Source: Nonomuraea sp. PA05 (GTDB lineage Bacteria > Actinomycetota > Actinomycetes > Streptosporangiales > Streptosporangiaceae). Taken from it: DNA of 64,000 bases. Under the pieces are notes generated by a model. The model saw only the letters and a list, made by a program, of their open reading frames with translations, was not told the DNA's origin and made no database searches. The stretch is taken from positions 434,001 to 498,000 of the forward strand of contig NZ_VSEY01000001.1 in the NCBI RefSeq assembly GCF_008086045.1. The letters run 5' to 3'. The position numbers and the translations under genes are program-made. Below, in pieces: positions 52,142 to 60,840 of the stretch (positions are counted from its first letter, which is position 1; each line of letters starts with the position of its first letter).

Positions 52142-53643
52142 CCGGCCGCCCTGATCACGTTCCACGACAGCGGCGGCAGCTTCACCTGAAGCGTCCGGCC
52201 GTCCACGGACACCTCGGGGTTGCCGCGCGGCAGCACGGCGGACGGGTGCTCGGCGGTGTTGCGCAGGTCGGGGTCGTCGCCGGTCAGCGTGGTGGCGGCG
52301 ATCAGCCGGGCCTGCTTCGCGTCCCGCAGGTCGATCTCCAGCAGCACCGGCTCGCCGGTCGACCGGTTGACCGCGAACAGCGCCGTCTCGCCCGTCTCCT
52401 CGTCGCGGGTCGCGACCGCGTCCACGACCGGCACGTCACCGAAGCGGGCGGTGTCGTGGCGCGGCGAGCTGAGGCTGACCCGCAGCACGTCGCCCCTGGC
52501 GTGCCGGGAGGCGTCGGCGAACGGGAAGAACGTGGTCTGCCGCCAGATCCGGCCGCCCGGCTCGGTCATGATGGGCGCGATCACGTTGACGAGCTGGGCG
52601 AGGCTGGCCGCGTGCACGCGGTCGCTGTGCCGCAGCAGGGAGATCAGCAGGCTGCCGACCACCACGGCGTCGGTCAGCGTGTACCGGTCCTCCAGCAGCG
52701 GCGGCGCGACGGGCCAGCCGTCCTTCGGCGGCTCGGACTCGGTGCGGTGCTGGTACCACACGTTCCACTCGTCGAAGGAGATGTTGACCCGCTTGGCCGC
52801 CTTCTTCTTCGCCCGCACGTAGTCGGCCGCCGCGACCACGGACTCGATGAAGTGGTCCAGGTCCACGGCCGAGGCCAGGAAACTGGCGGTGTCGCCGCCC
52901 TCCTCCCAGTAGTAGGCGTGCGCCGAGATGAGATCGACCTGCTCGCACGCCTCCTCCAGCACGGTCGCCTCCCACGCGCCGAACGTCGGCATGGCCGAGC
53001 TGGAGCTGCCGCAGGCGACCAGTTCGAGCGACGGGTCCACCAGCCGCATGGCCCGCGCGGTCTCGGCGGCCAGCCGGCCGTACTCGCGCGCCGTCTTGTG
53101 CCCCACCTGCCAGGGCCCGTCCATCTCGTTGCCGAGGCACCACACGCGCACCCCGTACGGGTCGGCGGCGCCGTAGCGGCGGCGCAGGTCGGAGAAGTGC
53201 GAGCCGGACTCGACGTTGCAGTATTCGAGCAGGTCCACGGCCTCCTGGATGCCCCTGGTGCCGAGGTTGACCGCCATCATCGGCTCGACGCCCGCCTTGC
53301 GCGCCCAGCGCATGAACTCGTCCACGCCGACGGTGTTCGGCTCGGTGCTGTGCCAGGCCAGGTCGAGGCGGCGTGGCCGTTCGGCGACGGGGCCGATGCC
53401 GTCCTCCCAGCGGTAGCCGGAGACGAAGTTGCCGCCGGGGTAGCGGACGGTGCTCACGCCCAGCTCGCGGGTCAGCTCGATGACGTCGCCGCGGAAGCCG
53501 TCGGCGTCGGCCGTCGGATGCCCGGGGTCGTGGATGCCGGTGTAGACGCACCGGCCCAGGTGCTCGACGAACGAGCCGAACGTCCTCCTGCGCACCGGCG
53601 AGATCCGGAACTCACGATCGACGGCCACGCGCGCGTTCAGCAC
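52138..53643 (-). CDS. abfA: GH51 alpha-L-arabinofuranosidase (AbfA type)
   Basis: 501 residues from the GTG at 53643, with AAGGGAG upstream, the standard AbfA length. FGSFVEHLGRCVYTGIHDPG, VRYPGGNFVSGYRWEDGIGP, acid/base VWCLGNEMDGPWQVGHKTAR and nucleophile ISFDEWNVWYQ are all present. Removes terminal arabinofuranosyl groups from imported oligosaccharides. Overlaps GH1-like and sulfatase genes in one operon. Confidence 0.9.
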   Translation of the reverse strand: MLNARVAVDREFRISPVRRRTFGSFVEHLGRCVYTGIHDPGHPTADADGFRGDVIELTRELGVSTVRYPGGNFVSGYRWEDGIGPVAERPRRLDLAWHSTEPNTVGVDEFMRWARKAGVEPMMAVNLGTRGIQEAVDLLEYCNVESGSHFSDLRRRYGAADPYGVRVWCLGNEMDGPWQVGHKTAREYGRLAAETARAMRLVDPSLELVACGSSSSAMPTFGAWEATVLEEACEQVDLISAHAYYWEEGGDTASFLASAVDLDHFIESVVAAADYVRAKKKAAKRVNISFDEWNVWYQHRTESEPPKDGWPVAPPLLEDRYTLTDAVVVGSLLISLLRHSDRVHAASLAQLVNVIAPIMTEPGGRIWRQTTFFPFADASRHARGDVLRVSLSSPRHDTARFGDVPVVDAVATRDEETGETALFAVNRSTGEPVLLEIDLRDAKQARLIAATTLTGDDPDLRNTAEHPSAVLPRGNPEVSVDGRTLQVKLPPLSWNVIRAAG

Positions 53644-54875
53644 GATGTCACTCCCTTGGTGTGTGTGAGGAACCGCTCGGCGAGCGGCGTGCGGATCCGG
53701 GCCAGGGCCCCGTCGGGCTGCTCCTCCAGCCGCCACAGCCCCATCGGCAGCCGGTAGTCCATGGGGGCGCCGTCACCTTCGCGGTAGGTCCACTCGACCA
53801 TGTCGAAGACCGGCCACCAGGTGTATCCGACCAGGTCGAGGCCGCCGGCGCGGAGTTCGCGCACGCAGGCGACGGACGCGTCGAGCCAGGCGGCCCGCTC
53901 GGCCAGGGTGCCGGTCCAGGCGGTCTCGGTGAGGTGGACGGGCCTGCCGTAACGCTCGGCGAAGCCGGTCAGCACCTCGGCCAGCCCGCCGGTCCACCCG
54001 TTGACCGGCGGGCGCGGCTCGAACGGGCGGCCGTGCCGCGACATGCCAGGCAGGTAGCGCTCCGTCGAGTGCTGCGGGTAGTAGTTGACGCCCATCACGT
54101 CGGGCACGGCGGGCCGGGACAGGAAGAAGGCCAGGTCGTCGTCCGTCATCCCGTGCGCGGCCAGGTATCCGGCCAGCGGGTGAGCGGCGTCCACGCGGCC
54201 GGTGACGAGGTCCTCGACCGCGTACGCCGAGTGCCGCAGCCACTCCAGCTCCTCCGATTCCGTGTCGCTCTCGTACCGGGCGGACACCTCGACGTGCACG
54301 AAGCTCGCCTCCGGGCTGACCTCGGCGATCGCGTGCTGGGTGCGCACGATCCCGGCGGCCAGCGCGTTCAGCAGCCGGACGAAGCCGTCGTCGCCCGTCA
54401 GGTACGGCGGCCAGTAGCCGGACAGGCCGCAGAACCGGGCGGTCAGCAGCGGCTCGTTCATCGGCGTGAAGATCGACAGCCGGTCGCGGTAGCGCTCGGC
54501 GACGGCTGCGCCGTACTCGGCCACCCGCAGCGGGTAGTCGGGCGCGGCGAACTGCCCGTCCAGCCAGAGCGGGGTGCCGTAGTGCATCAGATCCACGATC
54601 GGGGTCAGGCCCAGCTCGCCGAACCGGGCGACGACCCGGTCCAGCCAGGACCAGTCCCACCGGCCCGGCTCGGGCTGCACCCGGTGCCACGGGACGCCCC
54701 AGCGGATCTGCGTGGCCCCGGCCTCCGCGGCCAGCGCGAGGTCGTCGTGCCACCGGTCGTAGTGCTGGGTCAGCTCGTACTCGTCGATCGGGCGGGCCCC
54801 GGGAGCAGGCTGCGGCACGAAGGTGTCCTCGATGCCGAGCGCGAAATGCAGCTCCCCGGTCTCATACCACTTCAC
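53637..54875 (-). CDS. GH1-like beta-glycosidase
   Basis: 412 residues, slightly short for GH1. Markers are IRWGVPWHRVQPEPG, the acid/base IFTPMNEPLLTARF (TxNEP), VMGVNYYPQHS and the nucleophile VHLTETAWTG. Cytoplasmic. It overlaps the arabinofuranosidase gene by seven bases. Specificity (glucoside, galactoside or other) is not visible. Confidence 0.8.
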   Translation of the reverse strand: MKWYETGELHFALGIEDTFVPQPAPGARPIDEYELTQHYDRWHDDLALAAEAGATQIRWGVPWHRVQPEPGRWDWSWLDRVVARFGELGLTPIVDLMHYGTPLWLDGQFAAPDYPLRVAEYGAAVAERYRDRLSIFTPMNEPLLTARFCGLSGYWPPYLTGDDGFVRLLNALAAGIVRTQHAIAEVSPEASFVHVEVSARYESDTESEELEWLRHSAYAVEDLVTGRVDAAHPLAGYLAAHGMTDDDLAFFLSRPAVPDVMGVNYYPQHSTERYLPGMSRHGRPFEPRPPVNGWTGGLAEVLTGFAERYGRPVHLTETAWTGTLAERAAWLDASVACVRELRAGGLDLVGYTWWPVFDMVEWTYREGDGAPMDYRLPMGLWRLEEQPDGALARIRTPLAERFLTHTKGVTSC

Positions 54876-54887
54876 GAAAAATCCCCT

Positions 54888-55721
54888 CTATTTCATTCCT
54901 GTTGTGGCGACGCCTTCGACGAAGCGGCGCTGGAAGAACAGGAAGATGATCACCAGCGGCGCGGTGGTGATGAGCGCGCCGGCCATCATCACCCCGTACG
55001 GCGCCGTCCCTGACTGCCCCGTCAGCAGCGACAGCCCGGACACGGCCGTGGCCATCTCGGGCGTCGTGGTGAAGATCAGCGGCCACAGCAGGTCGTTCCA
55101 GTTGTTGACGAACGAGAACAGCCCCAGGGTGATCAGCGCCGGTGTGGCGTTGGGCAGCACGATCGACCAGAACACCCGGAACTCGCCGGCCCCGTCGAGC
55201 CTGGCCGCGCTGTCGAGGTCGCGGGGCAGCGCGACGAAGAACTGCCGCAGCAGGTAGATGCCGAAGACGCTGGCCGCCCGCGGCGTGATCATCCCCTGGA
55301 AGGTGTTCACCCAGCCGAGGTCGGCCACGATCTGGTAGACGGGGATGAGCGTCGCCTGGAACGGCACCATGAGCGTGGCGATGAGCACCAGCAGCAGCGC
55401 CCGGCGTCCCCGGAAGTCGATCCTGGCCAGCGCGTACGCCGCCAGCGAGTCGAAGACCAGCGTCAGCGCCGTCACCCCGGTGGCGAACACGAGGCTGTTG
55501 AGGAACATCCGCCCGAACGGCAGCGTGTCGAGGATGGTGGCGAAGTTGTCCAGCGTCGGCGCCCCCGGCAGCAGCGTGGGCGGCCACCGGTCGATGCTCG
55601 CCTGCGGCTTGAACGCGGTCAGCAGCACGATCAGCGTCGGCAGCACCATGAACGCGATCGCCGCCAGCGTGAGCACCAGCAGCAGCGCCCGGCCGGCCCG
55701 GGTGCGCGTCGCGGCCGTCAT
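54888..55721 (-). CDS. ABC sugar transporter permease (MalG type)
   Basis: 277 residues, six helices, with the ATPase-contact loop DLDSAARLDGAGEFRVFWSI. It overlaps the partner permease by ATGA and is followed 12 bp later by the GH1-like gene. Confidence 0.9.
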   Translation of the reverse strand: MTAATRTRAGRALLLVLTLAAIAFMVLPTLIVLLTAFKPQASIDRWPPTLLPGAPTLDNFATILDTLPFGRMFLNSLVFATGVTALTLVFDSLAAYALARIDFRGRRALLLVLIATLMVPFQATLIPVYQIVADLGWVNTFQGMITPRAASVFGIYLLRQFFVALPRDLDSAARLDGAGEFRVFWSIVLPNATPALITLGLFSFVNNWNDLLWPLIFTTTPEMATAVSGLSLLTGQSGTAPYGVMMAGALITTAPLVIIFLFFQRRFVEGVATTGMK

Positions 55722-56668
55722 GCCTGGTCTCCCTCACGTCGTCCGAACCACCGGTACTGGATCGCGCTGAAGATCAGCGTGATCACCATGAGCGTCATCG
55801 CCAGCGCTGAGGCCAGCCCGCGTTCGAGGTTGCCGAAGCCCTCCGTGAACAGCGTCATCACCACGGTCTCCGTGCTGCGGTAGGGGCCGCCCTTGGTGAG
55901 GATGTAGATCTGGTCGAAGGCCTGGAGCGCGGCGATGAGCGCGAAGATCATCACGAATTCGAGGCTGTTCATCAGGCCCGGCAGCGTCACCGAGGTGAAC
56001 CTGCGCCACACCCCGGCGCCGTCCACCATCGCCGCCTCGTACAGGTGGCGCGGGATGCCCTGCAGCCCCGCCAGGAAGATGATCAGGTAGAAACCGGACA
56101 TCTTCCAGACCGCCACGAACACCACGGTCGGCATCGCCCAGGCCGGCGACTCCAGCAGGTCGCCCAGATGCACCCCGGCGTTGCTCAGCCAGTAACTCAC
56201 CAGCCCCACGTTCGGGTCCAGCAGGAACTGCCAGGCCAGCGCCGCCACTGCGAACGACATCACGAACGGCATGAAGAACACCGTGCGGGCCAGGCCGCGC
56301 ACCGGCATCCTGCGGTTCAGCAGCAGCGCCCCGAGCAGCGCGACCACCACCACCGACGGGGTGAACAGCAGCGTGTAGATCCCGGTGTTCAGGAACGACC
56401 TGCGCACGTCGGGGTCGGTGACGATCTCGGCGTAGTTGCCGAGGCCGACCCAGCTCGCCTCGTTGAAGCCGCTGGAGTCGGTGAACGACACCAGCAGCGT
56501 CGAGACGATGGGCCAGAACTGGAAGACGGCGAGGAGGGCGAGCGCGGGCGCGAGGAACGACGCGGCCCGCACGCCCTTGCCTCCCGCCGCGCCGCCGCGT
56601 GGCGGCCCGTCGCCGCCGAGCCGCCGGGGCGCGCGGTAGGCGCGCGCACCCTGCTGCGTGGCTGTCAT
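55718..56668 (-). CDS. ABC sugar transporter permease (MalF type)
   Basis: 316 residues from the ATG at 56668, two bases after the binding-protein stop. About six helices after a Gly/Arg-rich cytoplasmic head, and the loop HLYEAAMVDGAGVWRRFTSV. No ATPase gene in the operon. Confidence 0.9.
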   Translation of the reverse strand: MTATQQGARAYRAPRRLGGDGPPRGGAAGGKGVRAASFLAPALALLAVFQFWPIVSTLLVSFTDSSGFNEASWVGLGNYAEIVTDPDVRRSFLNTGIYTLLFTPSVVVVALLGALLLNRRMPVRGLARTVFFMPFVMSFAVAALAWQFLLDPNVGLVSYWLSNAGVHLGDLLESPAWAMPTVVFVAVWKMSGFYLIIFLAGLQGIPRHLYEAAMVDGAGVWRRFTSVTLPGLMNSLEFVMIFALIAALQAFDQIYILTKGGPYRSTETVVMTLFTEGFGNLERGLASALAMTLMVITLIFSAIQYRWFGRREGDQA

Positions 56669-56670
56669 CC

Positions 56671-57951
56671 CTACTCCTCGTTCAGCTTCGCCTGGATCTT
56701 GCGCTGGGAGTCGGCGAGCGTCCGCGGGACGGGCTCGCCGCTGATCGACTTCTGGGTGGCGGTGTCGAAGTCGGTGCCGACGCCGGTGAAGTCCACGACG
56801 CCGGAGAAGTCGACCACCGCGTCCTCGCTGGACGTCGAGATCGCCGCGACGTCGGCGTTGGCCGACAGCTCGCCGGGCGTCACGTCGATCCTGTTCGGCG
56901 GCCAGCCGGAGCCGACCGACCACTCGATCTGCCGCCGCTTGCCGTTGAAGAAGGCGAAGAAGCGCTCCGCCGCCGCCAGCTTCGCCGCGCCGGCCTGGAC
57001 GGTGGCGTACATGCCGATCGAGTGCGTGCCCACCGCGGCCGAGACGGGGCCCGCCGGGATGGGCGCGATGCCGTAGTCGATGCCGGCCTGCTTGGAGCGT
57101 TGCGCCATCCACGGGCCGAGCACGATCATGGCGGCCTTCTTCGCCGCGAACAGGTCGGTGGCCGCCAGGTCGTCCATGCCGGGCGGGCTGATCCGGTGCT
57201 CGCGCACCGCCCGCTGCCAGTAGGTCAGCGTCCGCACGTTCTGCGGGCTGTCGAGCACGGCGGCGCCGTCGCGGACGACGGCGCCGCCGTTCTGGGCGAG
57301 CATGCCGCTCCAGATGACCTGCGAGGCGGCGCCGTGGCTGGTCAGGGCCAGGCCGTACTGCTCGGGGACGCCGTCGCCGTTCTTGTCGGCGGTCAGCCTC
57401 CTGGCCGTCTCGACCCAGTCGTCCCAGGTCTTCGGCGGCTCGGTGACGCCCGCCGCGGCGAACATGGTCTTGTTGTAGTAGAGCATGTCGGGGGCGAAGG
57501 CGAACGGCACGCCGTACTTCCTGCCGTCCACCTCCGCGGCCTGGACGGCCGCCGGCGCGTAGTTCGCCGCGTCGGCGGCGTGCCGGCGGTAGTAGCCGTC
57601 GAGCGGGACGAACGCCGCCTTCTTGATGTAGGTCACCGCGGACGAGGTGGGCTGCGCGACGATGTCGGGCCCCAGCTTCGCCGACAGGGCGGGCAGCAGC
57701 TTGTTCGCGATCACGTCCCAGGTGTTGGCCTGGGGTCTGATCTCGACGTCGGGGTTCTCGCGGTTGAACTCGCCGATGAGCTTCTCGTACATCTTGCCGT
57801 CGGCCTCGGTGAAGCCGTGCCACAGCGTGAGGACGACCTTGCCGCCGCCATCGGACGCGCCGCCGCCGCAGGCTGCCGAGCCCGCGAGGAGGAGCGCGGC
57901 GGAGGCCGCGGCCGCCGCCGCTCTGCGAATGGGTCGCGCCTGATCTCTCAT
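56671..57951 (-). CDS. ABC sugar transporter, substrate-binding lipoprotein
   Basis: 426 residues. Signal MRDQARPIRRAAAAAASAAL with lipobox SAAC at about residue 28. The mature part shows LTLWHGFTEADGKMYEKLIG, YYNKTMFAAAGVTEPPKTWD and DKNGDGVPEQYGL, typical of family 1 binding proteins. First gene of the six-gene operon; two operator-like sites lie directly upstream. Confidence 0.9.
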   Translation of the reverse strand: MRDQARPIRRAAAAAASAALLLAGSAACGGGASDGGGKVVLTLWHGFTEADGKMYEKLIGEFNRENPDVEIRPQANTWDVIANKLLPALSAKLGPDIVAQPTSSAVTYIKKAAFVPLDGYYRRHAADAANYAPAAVQAAEVDGRKYGVPFAFAPDMLYYNKTMFAAAGVTEPPKTWDDWVETARRLTADKNGDGVPEQYGLALTSHGAASQVIWSGMLAQNGGAVVRDGAAVLDSPQNVRTLTYWQRAVREHRISPPGMDDLAATDLFAAKKAAMIVLGPWMAQRSKQAGIDYGIAPIPAGPVSAAVGTHSIGMYATVQAGAAKLAAAERFFAFFNGKRRQIEWSVGSGWPPNRIDVTPGELSANADVAAISTSSEDAVVDFSGVVDFTGVGTDFDTATQKSISGEPVPRTLADSQRKIQAKLNEE

Positions 57952-57980
57952 GATCTCCCCTCGGTCTCACTGTCCGAAGA

Positions 57981-58096
57981 TTGATAACGTTAACAGGCGC
58001 TGTCGTCAACCATCGGCGCGGCATCTGGCCAGTTGGAAGCGAAAACTTGGATGCGGAAAGGCGTGATTGACAGGGCCTACCTGTTAACGATAACAA
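57981..58096. promoter_or_regulatory. Pair of GTTAACG-type operators before the sulfatase operon
   Basis: TTGATAACGTTAACAGG (57981-57997) and CCTGTTAACGATAACAA (58080-58096) are inverted relative to each other and match at 15 of 17 positions. The first is 30 bp before the binding-protein start. The central ACGT with flanking AT-rich arms is LacI-like, yet differs from the 32.4/33.6 kb operators, so a different regulator outside the window probably acts here. DNA looping between the two is possible. Confidence 0.6.
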
Positions 58097-58134
58097 TCTC
58101 GCGACGGCGAAACACGGGAGACGAGACGGCTGGC

Positions 58135-59328
58135 TCAGGGCTTGGGCGGGTGTACCGACCAGCTACGGCGCGCGTTCAGCGTGGCCGGTTCGAACCCGGC
58201 GAGCTTCTTGTAGCGCAGCGCGATCTCCTCGCGCTCGGCCAGCGGCATGACGTCCTCGATGTCGCCGAACCCGTCCGGCGCCCGCTCGTGCGTCAGCCGC
58301 AGGATCACCTCGGGCCCGTCGCCCCGGTTGGCCAGCACCACGCCGCTGGTGACCGGCCGCCGCTGCTCCTCGTAGAACTCCAGGCCGAGGCCGTTCGCCA
58401 GCGCGTACGCCAGCACCCGCGCGTCGATCACGGCCTGCGTGCCGCCGTTGGAGCCCGTCGGGTACATCGGGTGCGCCGCGTCGCCCATCAGCGTGACCGT
58501 CGGGGTCGACCAGTAGGGCAGCGGGTCACGGTCGACGAGCGGGTACTCCAGCACCTGGTGCGCGCCGGCGATGAGCGCCCGCACGTCCAGCTCGTCGCAG
58601 TGCCAGCCGTCCACGTGCGGGAGCACCTTCTCCACGCTGACGGGCTGGTTCCAGTCGCCGCGCGGCACGCCGTCCACGCGCGCCGCGCGCTGGACGGCCC
58701 AGTTGATGAGCTGGGCGCCGTCGTCCCCGGGCGGCGCGATGGGGTAGATGACCAGCTTCTGCGTGCTGTCGCCGACCATGAGCATGGACCTGCCGGTCAT
58801 GAACGGCCTGGCGTACGTGGTGCCGCGCCACAGCACGTCGCCGCCGGGCAGCGGCTCGCCCTCATCGGGGAAGAGCGCCTGCCGGACGCCGGAGCGGATG
58901 CCGTCGGCGCCCACGAGCAGGTCGGCGTCGTGGTCGAGACCGGTGACGGGGGAGCCCAGCACCACCGAGTCCGGGCCGAGCCGCTCGCGCACGGCCTCCA
59001 GCAACATCAGCTGCAGCCGCCCCCGGTGGATCGAGTACTGCGGCCACAGGTAGCCCGCGTCCAGCCCGCGCGGCTCCGACCAGATGCGCTGCCCGCGGGA
59101 GGTGAGGAAGGTCAGGTCGGCGGTCGCCACGGCGATCGCCGCCAGGCGGTCGCCCAGGCCGAGCTCGATCAGCTCGCGGATGGCGTGCGGCAGGATGTTG
59201 ATGCCGACGCCCAGCGGGTGCAGCTCCCGCACCGCCTCGTGCACGGTCACGTCGGTGATGCCGGCGGCGTGCAGGCTCAGGGCGGCGGTCAGACCGGCGA
59301 TGCCGGCGCCGGCGATGACCACGCGCAT
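58135..59328 (-). CDS. PhzS-like FAD-dependent monooxygenase
   Basis: 397 residues. GxGxxG FAD site at the start (VVIAGAGIAGLTAALSLHAA), HPLGVGINILPHAIREL, YSIHRGRLQLMLLEAV, ADLLVGADGIRS and LMGDAAHPMYPTGSNGGTQA. The whole pattern follows PhzS, the phenazine-1-carboxylate hydroxylase, though no phenazine genes are nearby. It probably hydroxylates an aromatic or indole-like compound. Separated from the TrpB-like gene by a hairpin, so possibly its own unit. Confidence 0.8.
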   Translation of the reverse strand: MRVVIAGAGIAGLTAALSLHAAGITDVTVHEAVRELHPLGVGINILPHAIRELIELGLGDRLAAIAVATADLTFLTSRGQRIWSEPRGLDAGYLWPQYSIHRGRLQLMLLEAVRERLGPDSVVLGSPVTGLDHDADLLVGADGIRSGVRQALFPDEGEPLPGGDVLWRGTTYARPFMTGRSMLMVGDSTQKLVIYPIAPPGDDGAQLINWAVQRAARVDGVPRGDWNQPVSVEKVLPHVDGWHCDELDVRALIAGAHQVLEYPLVDRDPLPYWSTPTVTLMGDAAHPMYPTGSNGGTQAVIDARVLAYALANGLGLEFYEEQRRPVTSGVVLANRGDGPEVILRLTHERAPDGFGDIEDVMPLAEREEIALRYKKLAGFEPATLNARRSWSVHPPKP

Positions 59329-59408
59329 GGGCCGCTCCTCGAAGCCGTCTGGCGGTCAATCCGTTCGTAAAGATACTTGAGCGGCACTTGATCGACCAGA
59401 GCGGGAAA

Positions 59409-59436
59409 ACGGGGGCCTCCGTAAGGAGACCCCCGT
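59409..59436. terminator. Terminator-like hairpin between TrpB-like and monooxygenase genes
   Basis: ACGGGGGCCTCC pairs with GGAGACCCCCGT around GTAA, 11 of 12 positions. It lies 14 bp after the TrpB-like stop on the minus strand. No T-run, as is common in actinomycetes. Confidence 0.7.
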
Positions 59437-59449
59437 CATGGGCGTTACG

Positions 59450-60829
59450 TCACAGGGTGGCGAGTTGCGGGATGCTGTCCAAGCCCTGCTGGAACACTTC
59501 CTCGCTCGGCTCGTCGTCGGGCAGCGTGCCGCTGAGGTACTTCTCGTAGGCGGCCAGGTCGAAGTGCCCGTGGCCGGACAGCGCGATGAGGATCGCCTTC
59601 GAGCGCCCCTCCTCGCGGCACCGCAGCGCCTCGTCGATGGCCGCCCTGACCGCGTGGCTGGACTCGGGCGCCGGCAGGATGCCCTCCGCGCGGGCGAACA
59701 TGATGCCCGCCTCGAAGACCGCGACCTGACGCAGCGCGACCGCCTCCATCAGCCCGTTCTCCACCGCCCTGCTGATCAGCGGCGAGCTGTCGTGCGCCCG
59801 CAGCCCGCCGGCGTGCACCGGCGGCGGCACGAACCGGTGGCCCAGCGTGTGCATCCGCGACAGCGGGGTGAGCCGCGCCGCGTCGGAGTGGTCGTAGGCG
59901 ATCCGGCCGCGGGTCAGCGTCGGGCAGGCGACCGGCTCGGCCGCGATGAGCCGGATCTCACGGCCGCCCCGCAGCTTGTCCCGCAGGAACGGGAAGCACA
60001 TCCCGGCCAGCGTGCTGCCGCCGCCGCACGGGCCGACCACGATGTCCGGGTAGTCGTCGGCGAGCGCCATCTGCGCCATCGCCTCCTGGCCGATGACGGT
60101 CTGGTGCGCGCACACGTGGTTCAGCGAGCTGCCCCGCGTGTACCCCAGCTCCGGGTTGGCCCAGGCCACCTCCATCGCCTCGGACTTGGCGATGCCCAGG
60201 CTGCCCGGATGGTCCGGGTCCTCCGCCAGGATCGCCCGGCCCGCCGCGGTCTCCGGGCTGGGGCTGGCGGAGCAGATCGCGCCGTACGCCTCCATCAGCG
60301 CCCGCCGGTACGGCTTCTGCCGGAAGCTGACCCCGACCATGAACACCTTCGCGGTCAGCCCGAACATCGCGGCGGCCGACGCGATCGCGGTGCCCCACTG
60401 GCCCGCGCCGGTCTCCGTGACCAGCCCGGTCCGGCCGGCCTGCTTGTTGTAGTACGCCTGCGGGACCGCGGAGTTGGGCTTGAGGCTGCCGCTCGGCGCG
60501 ACGCCCTCGTACTTGTAGTAGATGCGGGCCGGGGTGTCGAGCACCCGTTCCAGCCTGCGGGCCCGGTACATCGGGGTCGGCCGCCACTGCCGGTAGATGT
60601 CGCGGACCGGGCCGGGAATCTCGAACTCCGGCTCGGTGCTCAGCTCCTGCTCGATCAGCGGCTCCGCCATCGACCTGGCCAGCTCGTCCCGGCTGACCGG
60701 CTCGCCCGTGGCCGGGTCCAGGATGGGCGCCGCCGTGCCCCCGAAGTCCGCGGCGATGTTCAGCCAGGAAGTCGGGATGTCGTCCTCGGACAGGGTGTAC
60801 TTCACGCGCTCGTTCAAGGTGAACCTCAC
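59450..60829 (-). CDS. TrpB2-like PLP-dependent enzyme
   Basis: 459 residues from the GTG at 60829 (TTG at 60817 with GAGG upstream is the alternative). The tryptophan synthase beta fold is unmistakable: GRTGLVTETGAGQWGTAIAS, FRQKPYRRALMEAYGA, GCFP-type PCGGGSTLAGMCFP and SGHGHFDL. The PLP-lysine segment reads GSLKPNSA where TrpB2 enzymes have GSHKxN, keeping Lys but losing His. No trpA is adjacent, so it may catalyse a beta-substitution on serine with a partner other than indole. Confidence 0.8.
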   Translation of the reverse strand: MRFTLNERVKYTLSEDDIPTSWLNIAADFGGTAAPILDPATGEPVSRDELARSMAEPLIEQELSTEPEFEIPGPVRDIYRQWRPTPMYRARRLERVLDTPARIYYKYEGVAPSGSLKPNSAVPQAYYNKQAGRTGLVTETGAGQWGTAIASAAAMFGLTAKVFMVGVSFRQKPYRRALMEAYGAICSASPSPETAAGRAILAEDPDHPGSLGIAKSEAMEVAWANPELGYTRGSSLNHVCAHQTVIGQEAMAQMALADDYPDIVVGPCGGGSTLAGMCFPFLRDKLRGGREIRLIAAEPVACPTLTRGRIAYDHSDAARLTPLSRMHTLGHRFVPPPVHAGGLRAHDSSPLISRAVENGLMEAVALRQVAVFEAGIMFARAEGILPAPESSHAVRAAIDEALRCREEGRSKAILIALSGHGHFDLAAYEKYLSGTLPDDEPSEEVFQQGLDSIPQLATL

Positions 60830-60840
60830 ACGATCGATGT

